Positions 1 to 10,520 of a stretch of DNA of 64,000 bases are shown here, piece by piece. Each line of letters begins with the position of its first letter. Position 1 is the first letter of the stretch. The DNA comes from Rana temporaria. Taxonomy: Eukaryota > Chordata > Amphibia > Anura > Ranidae. Under the pieces are notes generated by a model that saw nothing but the letters and a program-made list of their open reading frames with translations, did not search any database and was not told the DNA's origin. A program made the position numbers and the translations under genes. Location: assembly GCF_905171775.1 (NCBI RefSeq), contig NC_053491.1, forward strand, positions 131,769,983 to 131,833,982. Reading direction: 5' to 3'.

Positions 1-293
1 AATATTGCCAAGTCAAGACGTGCTATGAAAAGACTGAATGCTGTAATAAAATCAAAAGGTGCTTCAACACAGTTTTAGTGTAAGGGTGTGCACACTTATG
101 CAAACATATTATTTTAATTTTATTTTTTACTTCCATACACCTAAAAGATTTCAGTTTGTTGTTCAATTGAGTTGTACAGTTTATAGGTCACATTAAAGGT
201 GGAAAAAATCTTAAATGATTTATCTTTGTCTCATTTTTTTTATATCACAGAAACCTGACATTTTAACATCCACTGTTTTTACATCCACTGTAG
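1..293 (+). mobile_element. Tc1/mariner right-end fragment
   Basis: The stretch reads like the non-coding 3' end of a Tc1-type element: a GTGTGCACACTTATGCAA box near 88-105, an AT-rich tail, and a terminal ATCCACTGTA near 284-293 that resembles the widespread vertebrate Tc1 inverted terminus. The 5' part and any transposase lie outside the window. The family name is from memory of this terminus; no matching left end is present to confirm it. Confidence 0.5.
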
Positions 294-344
294 TACAAAC
301 CCATATCGACAGCATCCTCTACTGACTTGTTTGCTCTATAGACT

Positions 345-838
345 TAGGCCCCGTACACACGGGAGGATTTATCCGCGGATACGGTCCAGCGGACCGTTTC
401 CACGGATAAATCCTCTCAAGGATTTGCGCGGATTTTGATGCGATGGAGTGTACTCACCATCGAATCGAAATCCGCGCCGAAATCCTCTGGCGATGACGTG
501 TCGCGCCGTCGCCGCGATGATGACGCGGCGACGTGCGCGACGCAGTCATATAAGGAATTCCACGCATGCGTCGAATCATTACGACGCATGCGGGGGATCC
601 CTTTGGACGGATTGATCCGGTGAGTCTGTACAGACCAGCGGATCAATCCGTTGGGATGGATTCCAGCGGATAGATTTGAAGACATGTCTTCAAATATTTA
701 TCTGCTGGAAATCCATCGCATGGGAGAAAAATCCGCGGAAACAGATCCGCTGGATTGTACATACCATAGAATCTATCCGCTAAAACCGATCCGCTGAGAT
801 TTTTCAGCGGATGGATTCTATGGTGTGTACGGGGCCTA
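345..838. mobile_element. Short inverted-repeat DNA element (MITE)
   Basis: The termini are perfect inverted repeats: TAGGCCCCGTACACAC at 345 and its complement ending at 838. The interior is non-coding, GC-rich and itself full of inverted ATCCGC/GCGGAT blocks, so the element can fold back. It has an internal GACGCATGCG block shared with the element at 40103-40536, so the two form one subfamily. The flanks give TA or TTA/TAA only, so the target duplication is not clear-cut. It is non-autonomous; the TTA/TAA duplications of related copies here suggest PIF/Harbinger mobilisation (inference). Confidence 0.85.
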
Positions 839-849
839 ACAGAGGTGGA

Positions 850-1570
850 TCCAAAGGGGGGCCGTGATTTTCTTCAGATGGGTCAACACTAATGTTTCAA
901 AGTACTTAATGAAGTCTACAGGACAACATATCTACTAGTCCTGTGTTGGTGGGTTTCTTAGGGACAAAAATTATTGTCAGGTGCTTGAAACAAGAAGGGA
1001 CTTCACACTGCTTCAGTTAAGATCTGTGTGAAGATGGTTGCCAGCTTATCAGCACAGATCTTTCAATGGGACTTTATTATTCCATGTGGGCCTGTGCCTC
1101 AGTTATCTTTTGTCTTTGGAAGATCTGACAACATCCTCTTCACAGACCATAAATTGAGGGGAGACAGGAAGGAAGAGGGAGTTTCTATGTGAATGGTTAG
1201 CGATGTGATGTCTGAGCTCGATTTGGTGTTGGTGGGAGATATAAATGTAAAGTAAAACACATTCAACTCCTTAGCCAGTTGATGGTTGTGTGTGTGTGGT
1301 TCTGGTAGTTCCTAATGTTCTGAAGGCCTCACCATATTTGCACAGGGTCCATTGATAGAGAACATAGTTTGTCAGAGTAGCTCCTTTTTGCTGCTCTAAT
1401 CTACTTTGTTGGCAGGTTTTTGGCCCAATTGTAGAGGATTATGTCCTCATGTATGTAGATTGCCTGCTTAGCCTGGCTGAGCCATTTTAATTTTGTTGTA
1501 AACCAGTTGAATGTCCAAAAAGACTTGGTAGACACACAAATCATCTCAAAAGCTGATAAATATATGATGT
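850..1570 (-). pseudogene. CR1/Rex-like LINE reverse transcriptase remnant
   Basis: Read on the minus strand, broken frames show blocks typical of the N-terminal RT region of CR1/Rex-group LINEs: LAKELNVFY near 1290-1240, then DKLATIFTQIL near 1050-1020, VPKKPTNTGL near 970-940, and FETLVLTHLK near 905-880, in the expected order. Stops and frameshifts separate the blocks, and the palm motifs (YADD) and endonuclease are absent. It is an old, dead fragment. The group is recognised from order and wording of the motifs; the exact family (Rex1/Babar against CR1) cannot be fixed by eye. Confidence 0.6.
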
Positions 1571-2352
1571 CACAGTGTCAGTGACTTCCCAGCAGACTGC
1601 ATGGAGGGAGGATCCATGTCACCTGAATCTCTGACCTGCCCTCTCCCTCCTCTCACCCTGACAAGAAGAATTTCTAACCAGGAAGTTCACTGCCCTCTTC
1701 CCCTTCTGCTTTCATAGGCAGCTTCTGCTTGTTGTATTTTGTTTTTCAGTCATCGTCTTGGAAGTGCTGTCCTTCCTTCCTTCCAGGGAGCTGGTTTGAA
1801 AGAATGAATTCCCAGGAAAGTGTTTATTTCTCAGTTTAGGAACGCCAAGACGCACCTGGAGAGCAGATCTTACGCAACAAAGAACTTTACACCTTGCTGG
1901 GCCACCTGAGAAGTACAGTAAGTACTACAACCGCCATTCTACCCACCATTGGGGATTTACACCTGGGACTCCGGAGTGGACCAAAACATACAACTGGGAC
2001 TGACGAACTTGGCGTTCTTGGATTGATTCCCATAACCCTCCTCCACAGAGTGAGTGCATAACTGTATGATTAGTCATTGTTCCACCAGGGACTCCCACAG
2101 AGTTATGCGATTAACTTTTTTCTTTTTTTTTGTATATCCCTTTTTTCATGTTACCGTGCATTTGCCACTGAGAACATACCAGCTATCACAAGGAGACTTC
2201 AATATGGTCGCAATCACCTCCTTCAATGTCTATGTTGTTATACTGACAGCAGTGAGGTGAGCTGCTTAAAAGCACAGAGGTGTCTCACACTGCAGGCTCT
2301 GCTTAGCACTGTATGGTGATGGGATTTATTAGACACCCAATTATTCTCAGAC
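1571..2352. other. No gene recognised
   Basis: No coding region or clear transposon terminus is visible. A pyrimidine-rich CCTTCCTTCC patch lies near 1770, and an AT-rich segment follows 2100. Short open frames here have no recognisable motif. Confidence 0.5.
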
Positions 2353-2923
2353 GTTTATTCAGATGTTTGCTGGATCATATTGATTTATGCACTTTTTGGA
2401 TTTTATTCACTCAGTCTGGGACTACTTATCACTGGATTCACAAGACTTCCATAATTTTATTATTTTCTATTGGATGCAATATATATGCTTTCATTGTTTT
2501 TTTGTTACACATATAGTATTGTTTATCACTGGATGCACAAGAAGAGTTCACTTTGTGACACATTATAATAGTATGTACATTGCTCGATGGCATCAACTTT
2601 TGTATGTTTAATAGTACTTCCCTGGTGTATTTAATCCAAATATAACAGCTGAAAAATGGACCTACATACAAAAACAAAACAACAAATAAAACAAGAAAGC
2701 ACAACACTGGTTCAGCCATTTGTGGCACTTGTCAGATGGAGATTATATCTGCCCATAAAACACTCTTGCATATATCAGCCATTCCAGTAGCATTTTGACT
2801 TATTTTATGCCTTGATCATTTTGTGTGATAGATTTTAGAGTAATTGAAGATAATGGCAAGCATGTAAGTTTATTCTGAGTTTAACTTCAAAATCAAAACT
2901 CACCCTTAAGCATAAACCTTTAA
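2353..2923 (+). repeat. Local repeat, copy 1, left part
   Basis: This sequence matches 10521-12252 nearly base for base (starting at the TTTATTCAGAT.GTTTGCTGG region), except that copy 2 carries a 723-bp insertion at 10688 and an additional 433 bp at 11491-11923. The copy is interrupted at 2920-2923 (TTAA) by the piggyBac element and resumes at 9018. The repeat is non-coding and of unknown family. Confidence 0.9.
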
Positions 2924-2932
2924 CCTTTTGCC

Positions 2933-3240
2933 GACCGCGCCATAGCAGAAATACTGCTACAGCGCGGTCGAGTTATTGTGACAGGACGTCCCTGGGACGT
3001 CCTCGTGCACCTCCGTGTCTCGCGCGCGCGTCCTGCGGCGCGCTCGCGGGAGTGTGTGTGCTTGCCGGGTCCAGGAGACCCGGCGCAACACAGATCGCGG
3101 TGAAGAGCCAATGAAAGCGGCTCTTCACCACCTGATCGCTCCCTCCAATGAGGGAGCGATCAAAATGTAAACAAAAACAGGTCACTCAAAGGTCTCCTTC
3201 TCTTCTCTCCTCACCCTGTTACAGAGTGTGAGGAGAGAAG
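2933..3240. repeat. Stack of perfect hairpins in the 5' end of the piggyBac
   Basis: Several separate stems lie in about 300 bp: GACCGCGC 2933-2940 with 2962-2969, GTGAAGAGCC 3100-3109 with 3119-3128, TGATCGCTCCCT 3133-3144 with 3151-3162, and CTTCTCTCCTCA 3202-3213 with 3229-3240. All are perfect. Subterminal repeats often bind the transposase in this superfamily; a role as transposase sites or as RNA structure upstream of the gene is inference. Confidence 0.85.
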
Positions 3241-3279
3241 ACATTTTAAAGTGAGTGTCGTTTTTTCTTGTGCCCAACA

Positions 3280-4210
3280 GTGACCAGCAGTGCCTAGCAG
3301 TGCTCATCTGTGCCACACAGTACCCATCTGTGCCACACAGTACCCATCTGTGCCCTTACAGTACCCATCTGTGCCCCTACAGTGCCACTTCAGTCCCCAC
3401 CAGTGCCAATACAGTCCCCACCAGTGCCAATACAGTCCCCACCAGTGCCACCTCTGCCACTTCAGTGCCACCTCTGCCACTTCAGTGCCACCTCTGCCAC
3501 TTCAGTGCCCATTGGTGCTGCTAGTGTCCATAAGTGCCACACCAGTGCCACTACAGTGCCGCCAGTGTCCGTCAGTGCCACTACCGTGCCCAGTGCCACT
3601 ACAGTGCTTATCGGTGCTGCCAGTGTCCATCAGTGCCACACCAGTGCCCAGTGCCACTACAGTACTCATCAGTGCCAATCAGTGCACCACCAGTGCCACT
3701 ACAGTGCTCAGTGCCGTCAGTGCTCCATCAGTGCCACTACAGTGCTCATCTGTGCCGCCAGTGTCTGTCAGTGCTCATCAGTGCTACACCAGTGCTCATC
3801 TGTGCCACCAGTGTCCGTCAGTGCACCATCAGTGCCACTACAGTGCCCATTTGTGCCACCAGTGCTCCATCAGTGCCACCAGTGTTCCGTCAGTGCCACT
3901 ACCGTGCCCAGTGTCACTACAGTGCCCATCGGTGCCATCAGTGCCCAGTGCCACATTAGTGCCATCAGTACCACATCAGCGCCACTATAGTGCTCATCTG
4001 CACCACTACAGCGCTCATCAGTGCCACTAGAGTGCCCAATAGTGCCCATAAGTGAGTGCTCATCAGTGGATCCTCATCACCGCCGCCTTATCAGTGCATA
4101 TCAGTGGCAGATAATCAGTGCACCCTCATCAGTTCCCATCAGTGCACCCTCAGTACCCATCAGTGCACACTCATTAGACCAGCCTCATCTCATCAGCACC
4201 CATCAGTGCA
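3280..4210 (+). repeat. CAGTGCC-type minisatellite/satellite array
   Basis: An irregular tandem array of roughly 10-12 bp units of the form CAGTGCCACTA / CAGTGCCCATC with many variants (CAGTGCTCATC, CAGTGTCCGT). Because stops are rare in the unit, all three forward frames stay open for hundreds of bases; these are not genes. The array sits between the 5' end of the piggyBac and its transposase ATG. A small related array is inside the piggyBac-type element at 31205-31310. Confidence 0.95.
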
Positions 4211-4268
4211 GCCATATCTGTTCCAGTTTCCCTACCATAGTTTGTCACCACAGCCCACAGTCACCAGT

Positions 4269-6002
4269 ATGGCAAAAAGGTTTTTTACCACTCAGCAGGC
4301 ATACGAACATATGTGCTTGACCGACGAGAGCAGCGGGGAGCTCTCTGATTCTGATTCAGAATATGAACCGGTTGGAAGCACTGGGTCTTCTACAGATTCA
4401 GAGGAAGAGCAAAGTGTGCCCATGAAACGAAGGCGTTCTGACATGGGGCAGCAGGCTACCACAAGTAGCGCTGTGGCATCAACCAGCAGCTCGCAGCCAT
4501 CCACCAGAAATACAGTGGCATCAACTAGCAGCTCAGTACCATCCAGGAGAAATGAAGTACCACTGCAGCAAAGGCCAATAACCAGCAGAGTGTCATCTCA
4601 GCCCCAAAGGGTTAGGACCCATGCCAGCCTTCCCTATGCCCTTGAAAACCCTACGTGGCTTCCCCCCAATTCCGGAGCAGCAAACATCCCCCCTTTCACC
4701 GCCCAGCCAGGTGTTCAGGTGAACACAGAGAACTTTGCCCCTATTGATTTTTTTAATTTAGTTTTTACCCCAGACCTATTATCCTCCATCGTGGCCCAGT
4801 GCAACCTCTATGCACAGCAATTCATAAGAGACAACCCTGATTCAAGTTACGCCCGTCCCTATCAATGGAAAGCATTGACAGTGGAGGAATTTAAATTATT
4901 TTTAGGCCTAACGTTCAACATGGGGCTCTCAAAAAAAAATGAATCATACTCATATTGGCCCAAAAAACCCATCCACCACATGCCAGTCTTTTCATCCATT
5001 ATGTCAAGAACCAGATACCACAGGATAATGCGTTTCCTCCATTACAATGACAACGACCAGTGCCCTCCCCGAAATGACCCATCACAGGACAAATTATTTA
5101 AAATTCGGCCACTTCTAAACTTTTTCTCAGAGAAATTTCCCCAGTTATTTGTCCCCGACCAAAATATTTCCGTGGATGAGTCATTGGTCCACTTCACAGG
5201 CAGGCTTGGCATCAAGCAGTTTATCCCAAACAAAAGGGCCCGATATGGGGTTAAGCTCTACAAGCTATGTGACCGGGTCACGGGGTATGTCTACGCCTTC
5301 CGGGTGTACGAAGGGAAGGACACCCAACTGCAGCCCCCTGAATGTCCAGAATATATCGGAGCCAGCGGAAAGATTGTTTGGGAGCTAGTATATCCACTCC
5401 TTGGAAAGGGTTACCACCTTTATGTGGATAACTTCTATACTAGCTTGCCCCTCTTCCGCAACCTTCACCGGATGGGCACTCCAGCGTGTGGTACAGTGCG
5501 ACCCAATAGGAAGGGTTTCCTGCAAAGGCTCATTATGGAAAGACTGCAAAAAGGGGAGACGGCGTCTTTGCGGAATGAAGAAGTATTGGCTATCCGGTGG
5601 AGGGACAAACGAAACGTCCACATGCTCTCAACGATACATAATGACACCTACGTGGAAATCCCCAAAAGAAACGGCCCTGTCCAAAAACCGGCATGTGTTC
5701 ATGACTATAATCTGTTCATGGGGGGAGTCGATTTCAATGATCAGATGCTCGAACCATACCTTCCCACAAGAAAAAGCCGCTATTGGTACAAAAAGGTCTC
5801 CATATATCTTTTCAGTTTGGCCATTTACAACACTTATGTCGTTTACCGTAAATCTACAAGTAACCCCTTATCTTATCTTTATTACCAAGAAGAAATTGTC
5901 TCCTCCCTTTTGTACCCTGAAGACTCACCAGATGGCATTCGCTCTGATTGCGTGAGCAGACTCCATGAACGACACTATATTGAGAAAATCCCCCCCCCAT
6001 GA
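4269..6002 (+). CDS. piggyBac transposase, C-terminus cut by a frameshift
   Basis: The product would be a cut-and-paste DNA transposase acting on TTAA sites in the nucleus. From the ATG at 4269 the frame runs 577 codons; the open frame continues upstream only through the CAGTGCC array, so the ATG before AKRFFTTQQ was chosen. The N-terminal 110 residues are acidic and Ser-rich. The catalytic core is well kept: NISVDESLVHF with Asp303, HLYVDNFYTS with Asp387 and GGVDFNDQ with Asp488, matching the DDD triad, plus PTRKSRYWYKKV. The frame ends just after a run of nine C at 5990-5998, which pushes the cysteine-rich C-terminal finger out of frame (see 5998-6153). No other stop or shift is visible, so the copy looks young. 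Whether it is active without the finger is unknown. Confidence 0.95.
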   Translation: MAKRFFTTQQAYEHMCLTDESSGELSDSDSEYEPVGSTGSSTDSEEEQSVPMKRRRSDMGQQATTSSAVASTSSSQPSTRNTVASTSSSVPSRRNEVPLQQRPITSRVSSQPQRVRTHASLPYALENPTWLPPNSGAANIPPFTAQPGVQVNTENFAPIDFFNLVFTPDLLSSIVAQCNLYAQQFIRDNPDSSYARPYQWKALTVEEFKLFLGLTFNMGLSKKNESYSYWPKKPIHHMPVFSSIMSRTRYHRIMRFLHYNDNDQCPPRNDPSQDKLFKIRPLLNFFSEKFPQLFVPDQNISVDESLVHFTGRLGIKQFIPNKRARYGVKLYKLCDRVTGYVYAFRVYEGKDTQLQPPECPEYIGASGKIVWELVYPLLGKGYHLYVDNFYTSLPLFRNLHRMGTPACGTVRPNRKGFLQRLIMERLQKGETASLRNEEVLAIRWRDKRNVHMLSTIHNDTYVEIPKRNGPVQKPACVHDYNLFMGGVDFNDQMLEPYLPTRKSRYWYKKVSIYLFSLAIYNTYVVYRKSTSNPLSYLYYQEEIVSSLLYPEDSPDGIRSDCVSRLHERHYIEKIPPP

Positions 6003-6153
6003 ATCAGGCCGAAAACGTCAGAAGAGATGCCGTGTGTGCACCAAAGCAGGAACTAGAAGAGACACTACATATTATTGCCCTGACTGTCCTTCCCAACCAG
6101 GCCTTTGTTTCAATCAATGTTTCTGCCGTTACCATTCTTTTCTAAATTATTAG
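5998..6153 (+). pseudogene. Detached cysteine-rich finger of the piggyBac transposase
   Basis: In the frame one base off from the transposase, the sequence encodes a Cys-rich tail with CRVC, CPDC, GLCFNQCFCRYH spacing, ended by TAG at 6151-6153. Such a C-terminal cross-brace zinc finger is standard in piggyBac transposases, where it contributes to DNA binding at the ends. It is separated from the main frame by one base in the C run at 5990-5998. Either this genomic copy has suffered a one-base slippage or the assembly miscounted the run. Confidence 0.9.
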
Positions 6154-6214
6154 GAAAGTATGGTAAACGTAATTGTCATTTACCGCCACACCTCTTATGC
6201 CACTGTACATACCG

Positions 6215-6466
6215 CTGCCTGCTCCAGAACTGACCCTGGCTTTTTATACGACTACTCTTCTGCCTAACGATAAACTGTACCTACCTCTGCCTGCTCCGGA
6301 ACCGACCCTGGCTTGTTATACGAATACTCTTCTGTCCAACGCTAAACTGTACCTACCTCTGCCTGCTCTGGAACTGACCCTGGCCTGTTATACGACTATG
6401 CTTCTGCCTAACACTAAACTGTACCTACTTCTGCCCGCTCTGGAACTGACCCTGGACTGTTTGACC
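6215..6466 (+). repeat. 72-bp tandem repeat, 3.5 copies
   Basis: Units start at 6215, 6287, 6359 and 6431, each opening with CTGCCTGCTC or a close variant and containing AACTGTACCTACCT. The unit length is a multiple of three and lacks stops, which creates a spurious open frame 6173-6493. It lies directly downstream of the transposase gene. Confidence 0.95.
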
Positions 6467-6902
6467 ACGCTTTTTGCCTGCCCCTTCGATTGATCTTTTA
6501 CCCTGCTATGCTAGTGGGAACACAGGGGTCTCACATATGTGAGGGGCTCCAGAATTGTTTTTCTGGATGAAAAAACTAGTTTTTTAGTTTTCTCATTCCC
6601 GGATTAGGGTCTGGTTGCCCGGAGGCTTCAAAGAGATTTGGGTGGGAGAAGCCTCTACCCCTGTCCCCCTTCTTTCCTGGCCTGCTACTTGGACCATGTT
6701 CCTGCTTACTACCAGGACCAATATTTTGGCACTGCTGGCAATGTCTCTACTTGCACTGACCCTGGACTGTAACCCTGCCAGTACTGACTATGGACAATAT
6801 TTCTGCCTGGACAATTCCATTCACCGACGCTGACCACGTCCCTGCCTGCTGCCTGGATCAGGGCTCTCCTCCTGTGGACAACTGGACTACTAAAACCACA
6901 GG

Positions 6903-8590
6903 TAATATTTTGTTTACCCATTACTCAGCAAAATGTATTTTAGGGTGTAATTTTTGGTATGTATATGCTAGAAATATGAAGGGCCTTCAAAAATGGGATA
7001 GATTGTAAGGAAATTAAATGCGTAATTTATGTCCCTAGAACACTTGATGGTTCTTCTTGGATGTTGGGCCTCTATGTGGCCAGGCTGTGTAAAATTCTCA
7101 CACATGTGGTATCGTCATACTCGGGAGGAGCAGGAGAATATATTTTGGGGTGTCATTTTGGCTATGTACATGCTATGTGTTGGAAATATCTTATAAATGG
7201 ACAACTTTGTGTAAAAAAAATGCGTTTTCATTTTTTTTCCACATTTTCCCCAAACTTCTGGAAAAAGATGAACTTTTCAAAAGACTCATTATGCCTCATA
7301 GATTATACGTTGGGGTGTTATCTTTCCAAAATGGGGTCACTTTGTGGGGGTTTCCATTGTCTTGGTGCTCCAGGGCCTTCAAAAGTGTAATAGGTGGTTG
7401 AGAGATTAGATGTGTAATTTATGCTCCTAGAATGCTTGAAGTTGCTACTTCGGTGTTGGGCCTCTGTATGTGGCCACGCTGTGTAAAAGTCTCACACATG
7501 TGGTATCGCCATACTCAGGAGGAGCAGCAGAATATATTTTGGGGTGTAATTTTTTCTATGTACATGCTATGTGTTGGAAATATCCTATAAATGGACAACT
7601 TTCTGTAAAAAAAAATGCGTTTTTATTTTTTTCCACATTTTCCAAAAACATCTGGAAAAAAATGAACTGTTCAAAAGATTCATTATGCCTCATAGATTAT
7701 ACGTTGGGGTGTTATCTTTCCAAAATGGGGTCACTTTGTGGGCGTTTCCATTGTCCTGGTGCTCCAGGGCCTTCAAAAGTGTAATAGGTGGTTGAGAGAT
7801 TAGATGTGTAATTTATGCTCCTAGAATGCTTGAAGTTGCTACTTCGGTGTTGGGCCTCTGTATGTGGCCACGCTGTGTAAAAGTCTCACACATGTGGTAT
7901 CGCCATACTCAGGAGGAGCAGCAGAATATATTTTGGGGTGTAATTTTTTCTATGTACATGCTATGTGTTGGAAATATCCTATAAATGGACAACTTTCTGT
8001 AAAAAAAAAAGTGTTTTTATTTTTTTCCACATTTTCCAAAAACATCTGGAAAAAAATGAACTGTTCAAAAGACTCATTATGCCTCATAGATTATACGTTG
8101 GGGTGTTAGCTTTCCAAAATGGGGTCACTTTGTGGGCGTTTCCATTGTCCTGGTGCTCCAGGGTCTTCAAAAGTGTAATAGGTGGTTGAGAGATTAGATG
8201 TGTAATTTATGCTCCTAGAATGCTTGAAGTTGCTACTTCGGTGTTGGGCCTCTGTATGTGGTCATGCTGTGTAAAAGTCTCACACATGTGGTATCGCCAT
8301 ACTTAGGAGGAGTAGGAGAATATATTTTGGGGTGTCATTTGTGGAATGTACATGCCATGTGAGAGAAATAACCTGTTATAATGACAATTTGGTGTGAAAA
8401 AAATAAAAATAAAAAAAAATCTTAATTTTGCAAAGAATTGTGGGAAAAAATGACAACTTCAAAAAACTAACTATGCCTCTTACTAACTACCTTGGGATGT
8501 CTACATTCTAAAAAGGGGTCATTTGGGGGGTATTTGTACTTTGCTGGCTTGTTAGGGTCTCAAGAAATGAGATAGGCTGTCAGCACATCA
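6903..8590 (+). repeat. 394-bp tandem repeat array
   Basis: The marker TGTTGGGCCTCT occurs at 7062, 7454, 7848 and 8242, so the period is 392-394 bp. The two central units are almost identical; the outer units (from about 6903 and up to about 8590) are diverged or partial, which is typical of arrays growing by unequal exchange in the middle. The unit is non-coding. The array is inside the piggyBac, between its gene and the right terminus. Confidence 0.95.
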
Positions 8591-9017
8591 GGTGTGATCA
8601 AATTGATCAATTTTCAGTGATTGGCACCATAGCTTGTAGATCCTATAACTTTCACCCAGACTAAATAATATCCACTAATTTGGGTTATTTTTACTAACGA
8701 TATGTAGCAGTATACATTTTTGCCAAAATTTATGAAGAAAAATTACTTATTTGCAATATTTTATAATAGAAATGAAGAAAAATTCATTTTTTTTACCAAA
8801 TTTTCAGTCTTTTTTCATTTATATCACAAAAAATAAAAAACCCACAGGTGATCAAATACCACCAAAAGAAAGCTCTATTTGTGGGAAAAAAAGGACGGAA
8901 ATTTCATATTGGTACAATGTTGCATGACTGAGTAATTGTCATTCAAAATGTGAGAGCACCGAAAGCTGAAAATTCGTCTGGTTAGGAAGGGTGTTTAAGT
9001 GCCCAGTGGTCAAGAGG

Positions 9018-9292
9018 TTAAGCTAAACCCAGGAATCACTAGCCACCCCCATTTTCCCCCTTTTCCCATATGAAAAACACCACAGAATTAATTAAAGAAA
9101 AAATACATATTCCAGGTATATTTATTTCTGTCCCGTGACATTACAAGTTTTCGGAGTCCAGCATCACATGTAACACTTGTGCATGTTAGCTGGAAAATAA
9201 TTATTCAATTTCCCAATTGTGGTAAAATAAAATAATGATAATACAGATTTCCATGTGTGATGATGTTTGTTATCTAGCACATTATATATAAT
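9018..9292 (+). repeat. Local repeat, copy 1, right part
   Basis: Continuation of the host repeat after the piggyBac. It begins with the second TTAA and matches 12249-12549 (GCTAAACCCAGGAATCACTA onward). Homology stops in the TATATAATT stretch near 9292. Non-coding. Confidence 0.9.
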
Positions 9293-10520
9293 TCAGCTGC
9301 CCCATCTGGATATGACCAGCATAAAGTTAAAGCCCAATTACAGCCAAAACATAATTGTCTTGGGTAGTCTTGTAAAAAAGTGAGAACGTTATAATTTTTT
9401 TTGCCTTTTGTGTCCCTTTGGAAATATTTTCTTGGCTTTCTGTCTCTTTGACAAAGCAGCAATAGTGTCACTTTTTGTAGGTAATGTAAGTGTTAAACCA
9501 TTTTATGTACAGAGGTCACAGGGATATTACATGTTGGAAATGTCCCCAACGTAGTTACAGAAAGCAATAAAAGTATGAGAAGGGTTCTACACATTCCCCA
9601 CTAGATTTAAAACAGTATTTTACTAGAGTTTTGCATTAACATTGAGATATTAACAGAGTACAGTGTACCCTGCGCCAATTTGTTTTTACACATTTAATAG
9701 CCAAGATGTATTGACTACTTTTAATCAGTACTTAACAAAGATTACAAGATATATTTTATTAAAAAACAGCAAACAAAAAAAGATTATATTCCAGAATAAA
9801 TCGATTCTATTCCTGCAATTAGATAGATCATTGTGCTAAAGAGAAGAAAAAGTAAAAGGATAAAGATCAGCAAGTGTGTGCATGGGGGGTTAAGCTGTAT
9901 AATTAAACCTTTAAAGTAAAGGACAAGGTGAAATAATTATAGGAGATTTGTACCAAGATGAAAAATGAATTCAAATCAATTGAAGATTAGATGATTCACC
10001 TATGATATGCTGGGCTGCATTATTAAAAATTGGCCCCGTGCCCAGAAAAGCTCGAAGAAGGAATTTGAGAACTTGTTGATTAAAGTAAGATCACCATGAG
10101 CACCTCAATAATGCAAGAAAAACATATGTCTGAGCTGTGCCATTCTATTGAAATATTAGAGACCACACTCATGCATTAATGTTTTGTGAACTCCGAGCAG
10201 TTAGAAAGTGGCTAAGGGCTAAATCTACTTTTGTAATTTGATATCAATCAAGATTATCATAGTAGAGACTGACAGACAACGGAGGATGTTAAAATGTATT
10301 TATACAAATAAAAGGATATTTGAACTCATTACAGCATATTTTCATCTGTCAAGTATAGACCAGAAACCTTGTACAAACAGAAACTGTAGAATGCGTACCG
10401 TGCAATGTTTAAAAGCAATCTATCATCACAATACTGCATATTCATATTTATGTACAATTAAATGTAGCCCTGGGTAATGCGCAGTCTGCTTTGTGTACAT
10501 TTGGATATTATTGTATGGAG
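9293..10520. other. No gene recognised
   Basis: AT-rich sequence with no usable open frame, transposon terminus or tandem array that I could identify. Confidence 0.5.

Larger units (their letters stand above)
2924..9017 (+). mobile_element. Complete piggyBac transposon
   Basis: The element is bounded by TTAA duplications (2920-2923 and 9018-9021) and imperfect inverted ends: CCTTTTGCCGACC on the left against CCTCTTGACCACT as the complement of the right. The homologous repeat copy at 12249-12252 holds a single uninterrupted TTAA, which is the empty site. Inside are a stack of hairpins, a CAGTGCC-type array, a transposase gene, a 72-bp array and a 394-bp array. At 6.1 kb it is about twice the usual 2.5-3 kb, because of the arrays. 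The transposase is in the forward sense. The right 400 bp is shared with the shorter TTAA elements at 30604 and 58302. Confidence 0.96.

Noticed and set aside
2313..2728. Short hydrophobic frames that look like membrane peptides
   Set aside because: They are AT-rich repeat sequence present twice, with T-rich codons giving Phe, Ile and Leu.
3255..4055. Long overlapping open frames rich in Cys, Pro, Ser and His in three forward frames
   Set aside because: They are translations of the CAGTGCC array, which lacks stops in any frame.
6173..6493. A 106-codon frame with internal repeats
   Set aside because: The frame is kept open by the 72-bp tandem repeat; no start context, no domain.
7061..8189. 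Repeated frames of 74-109 codons
   Set aside because: They repeat once per 394-bp tandem unit, with A runs of changing length; non-coding.
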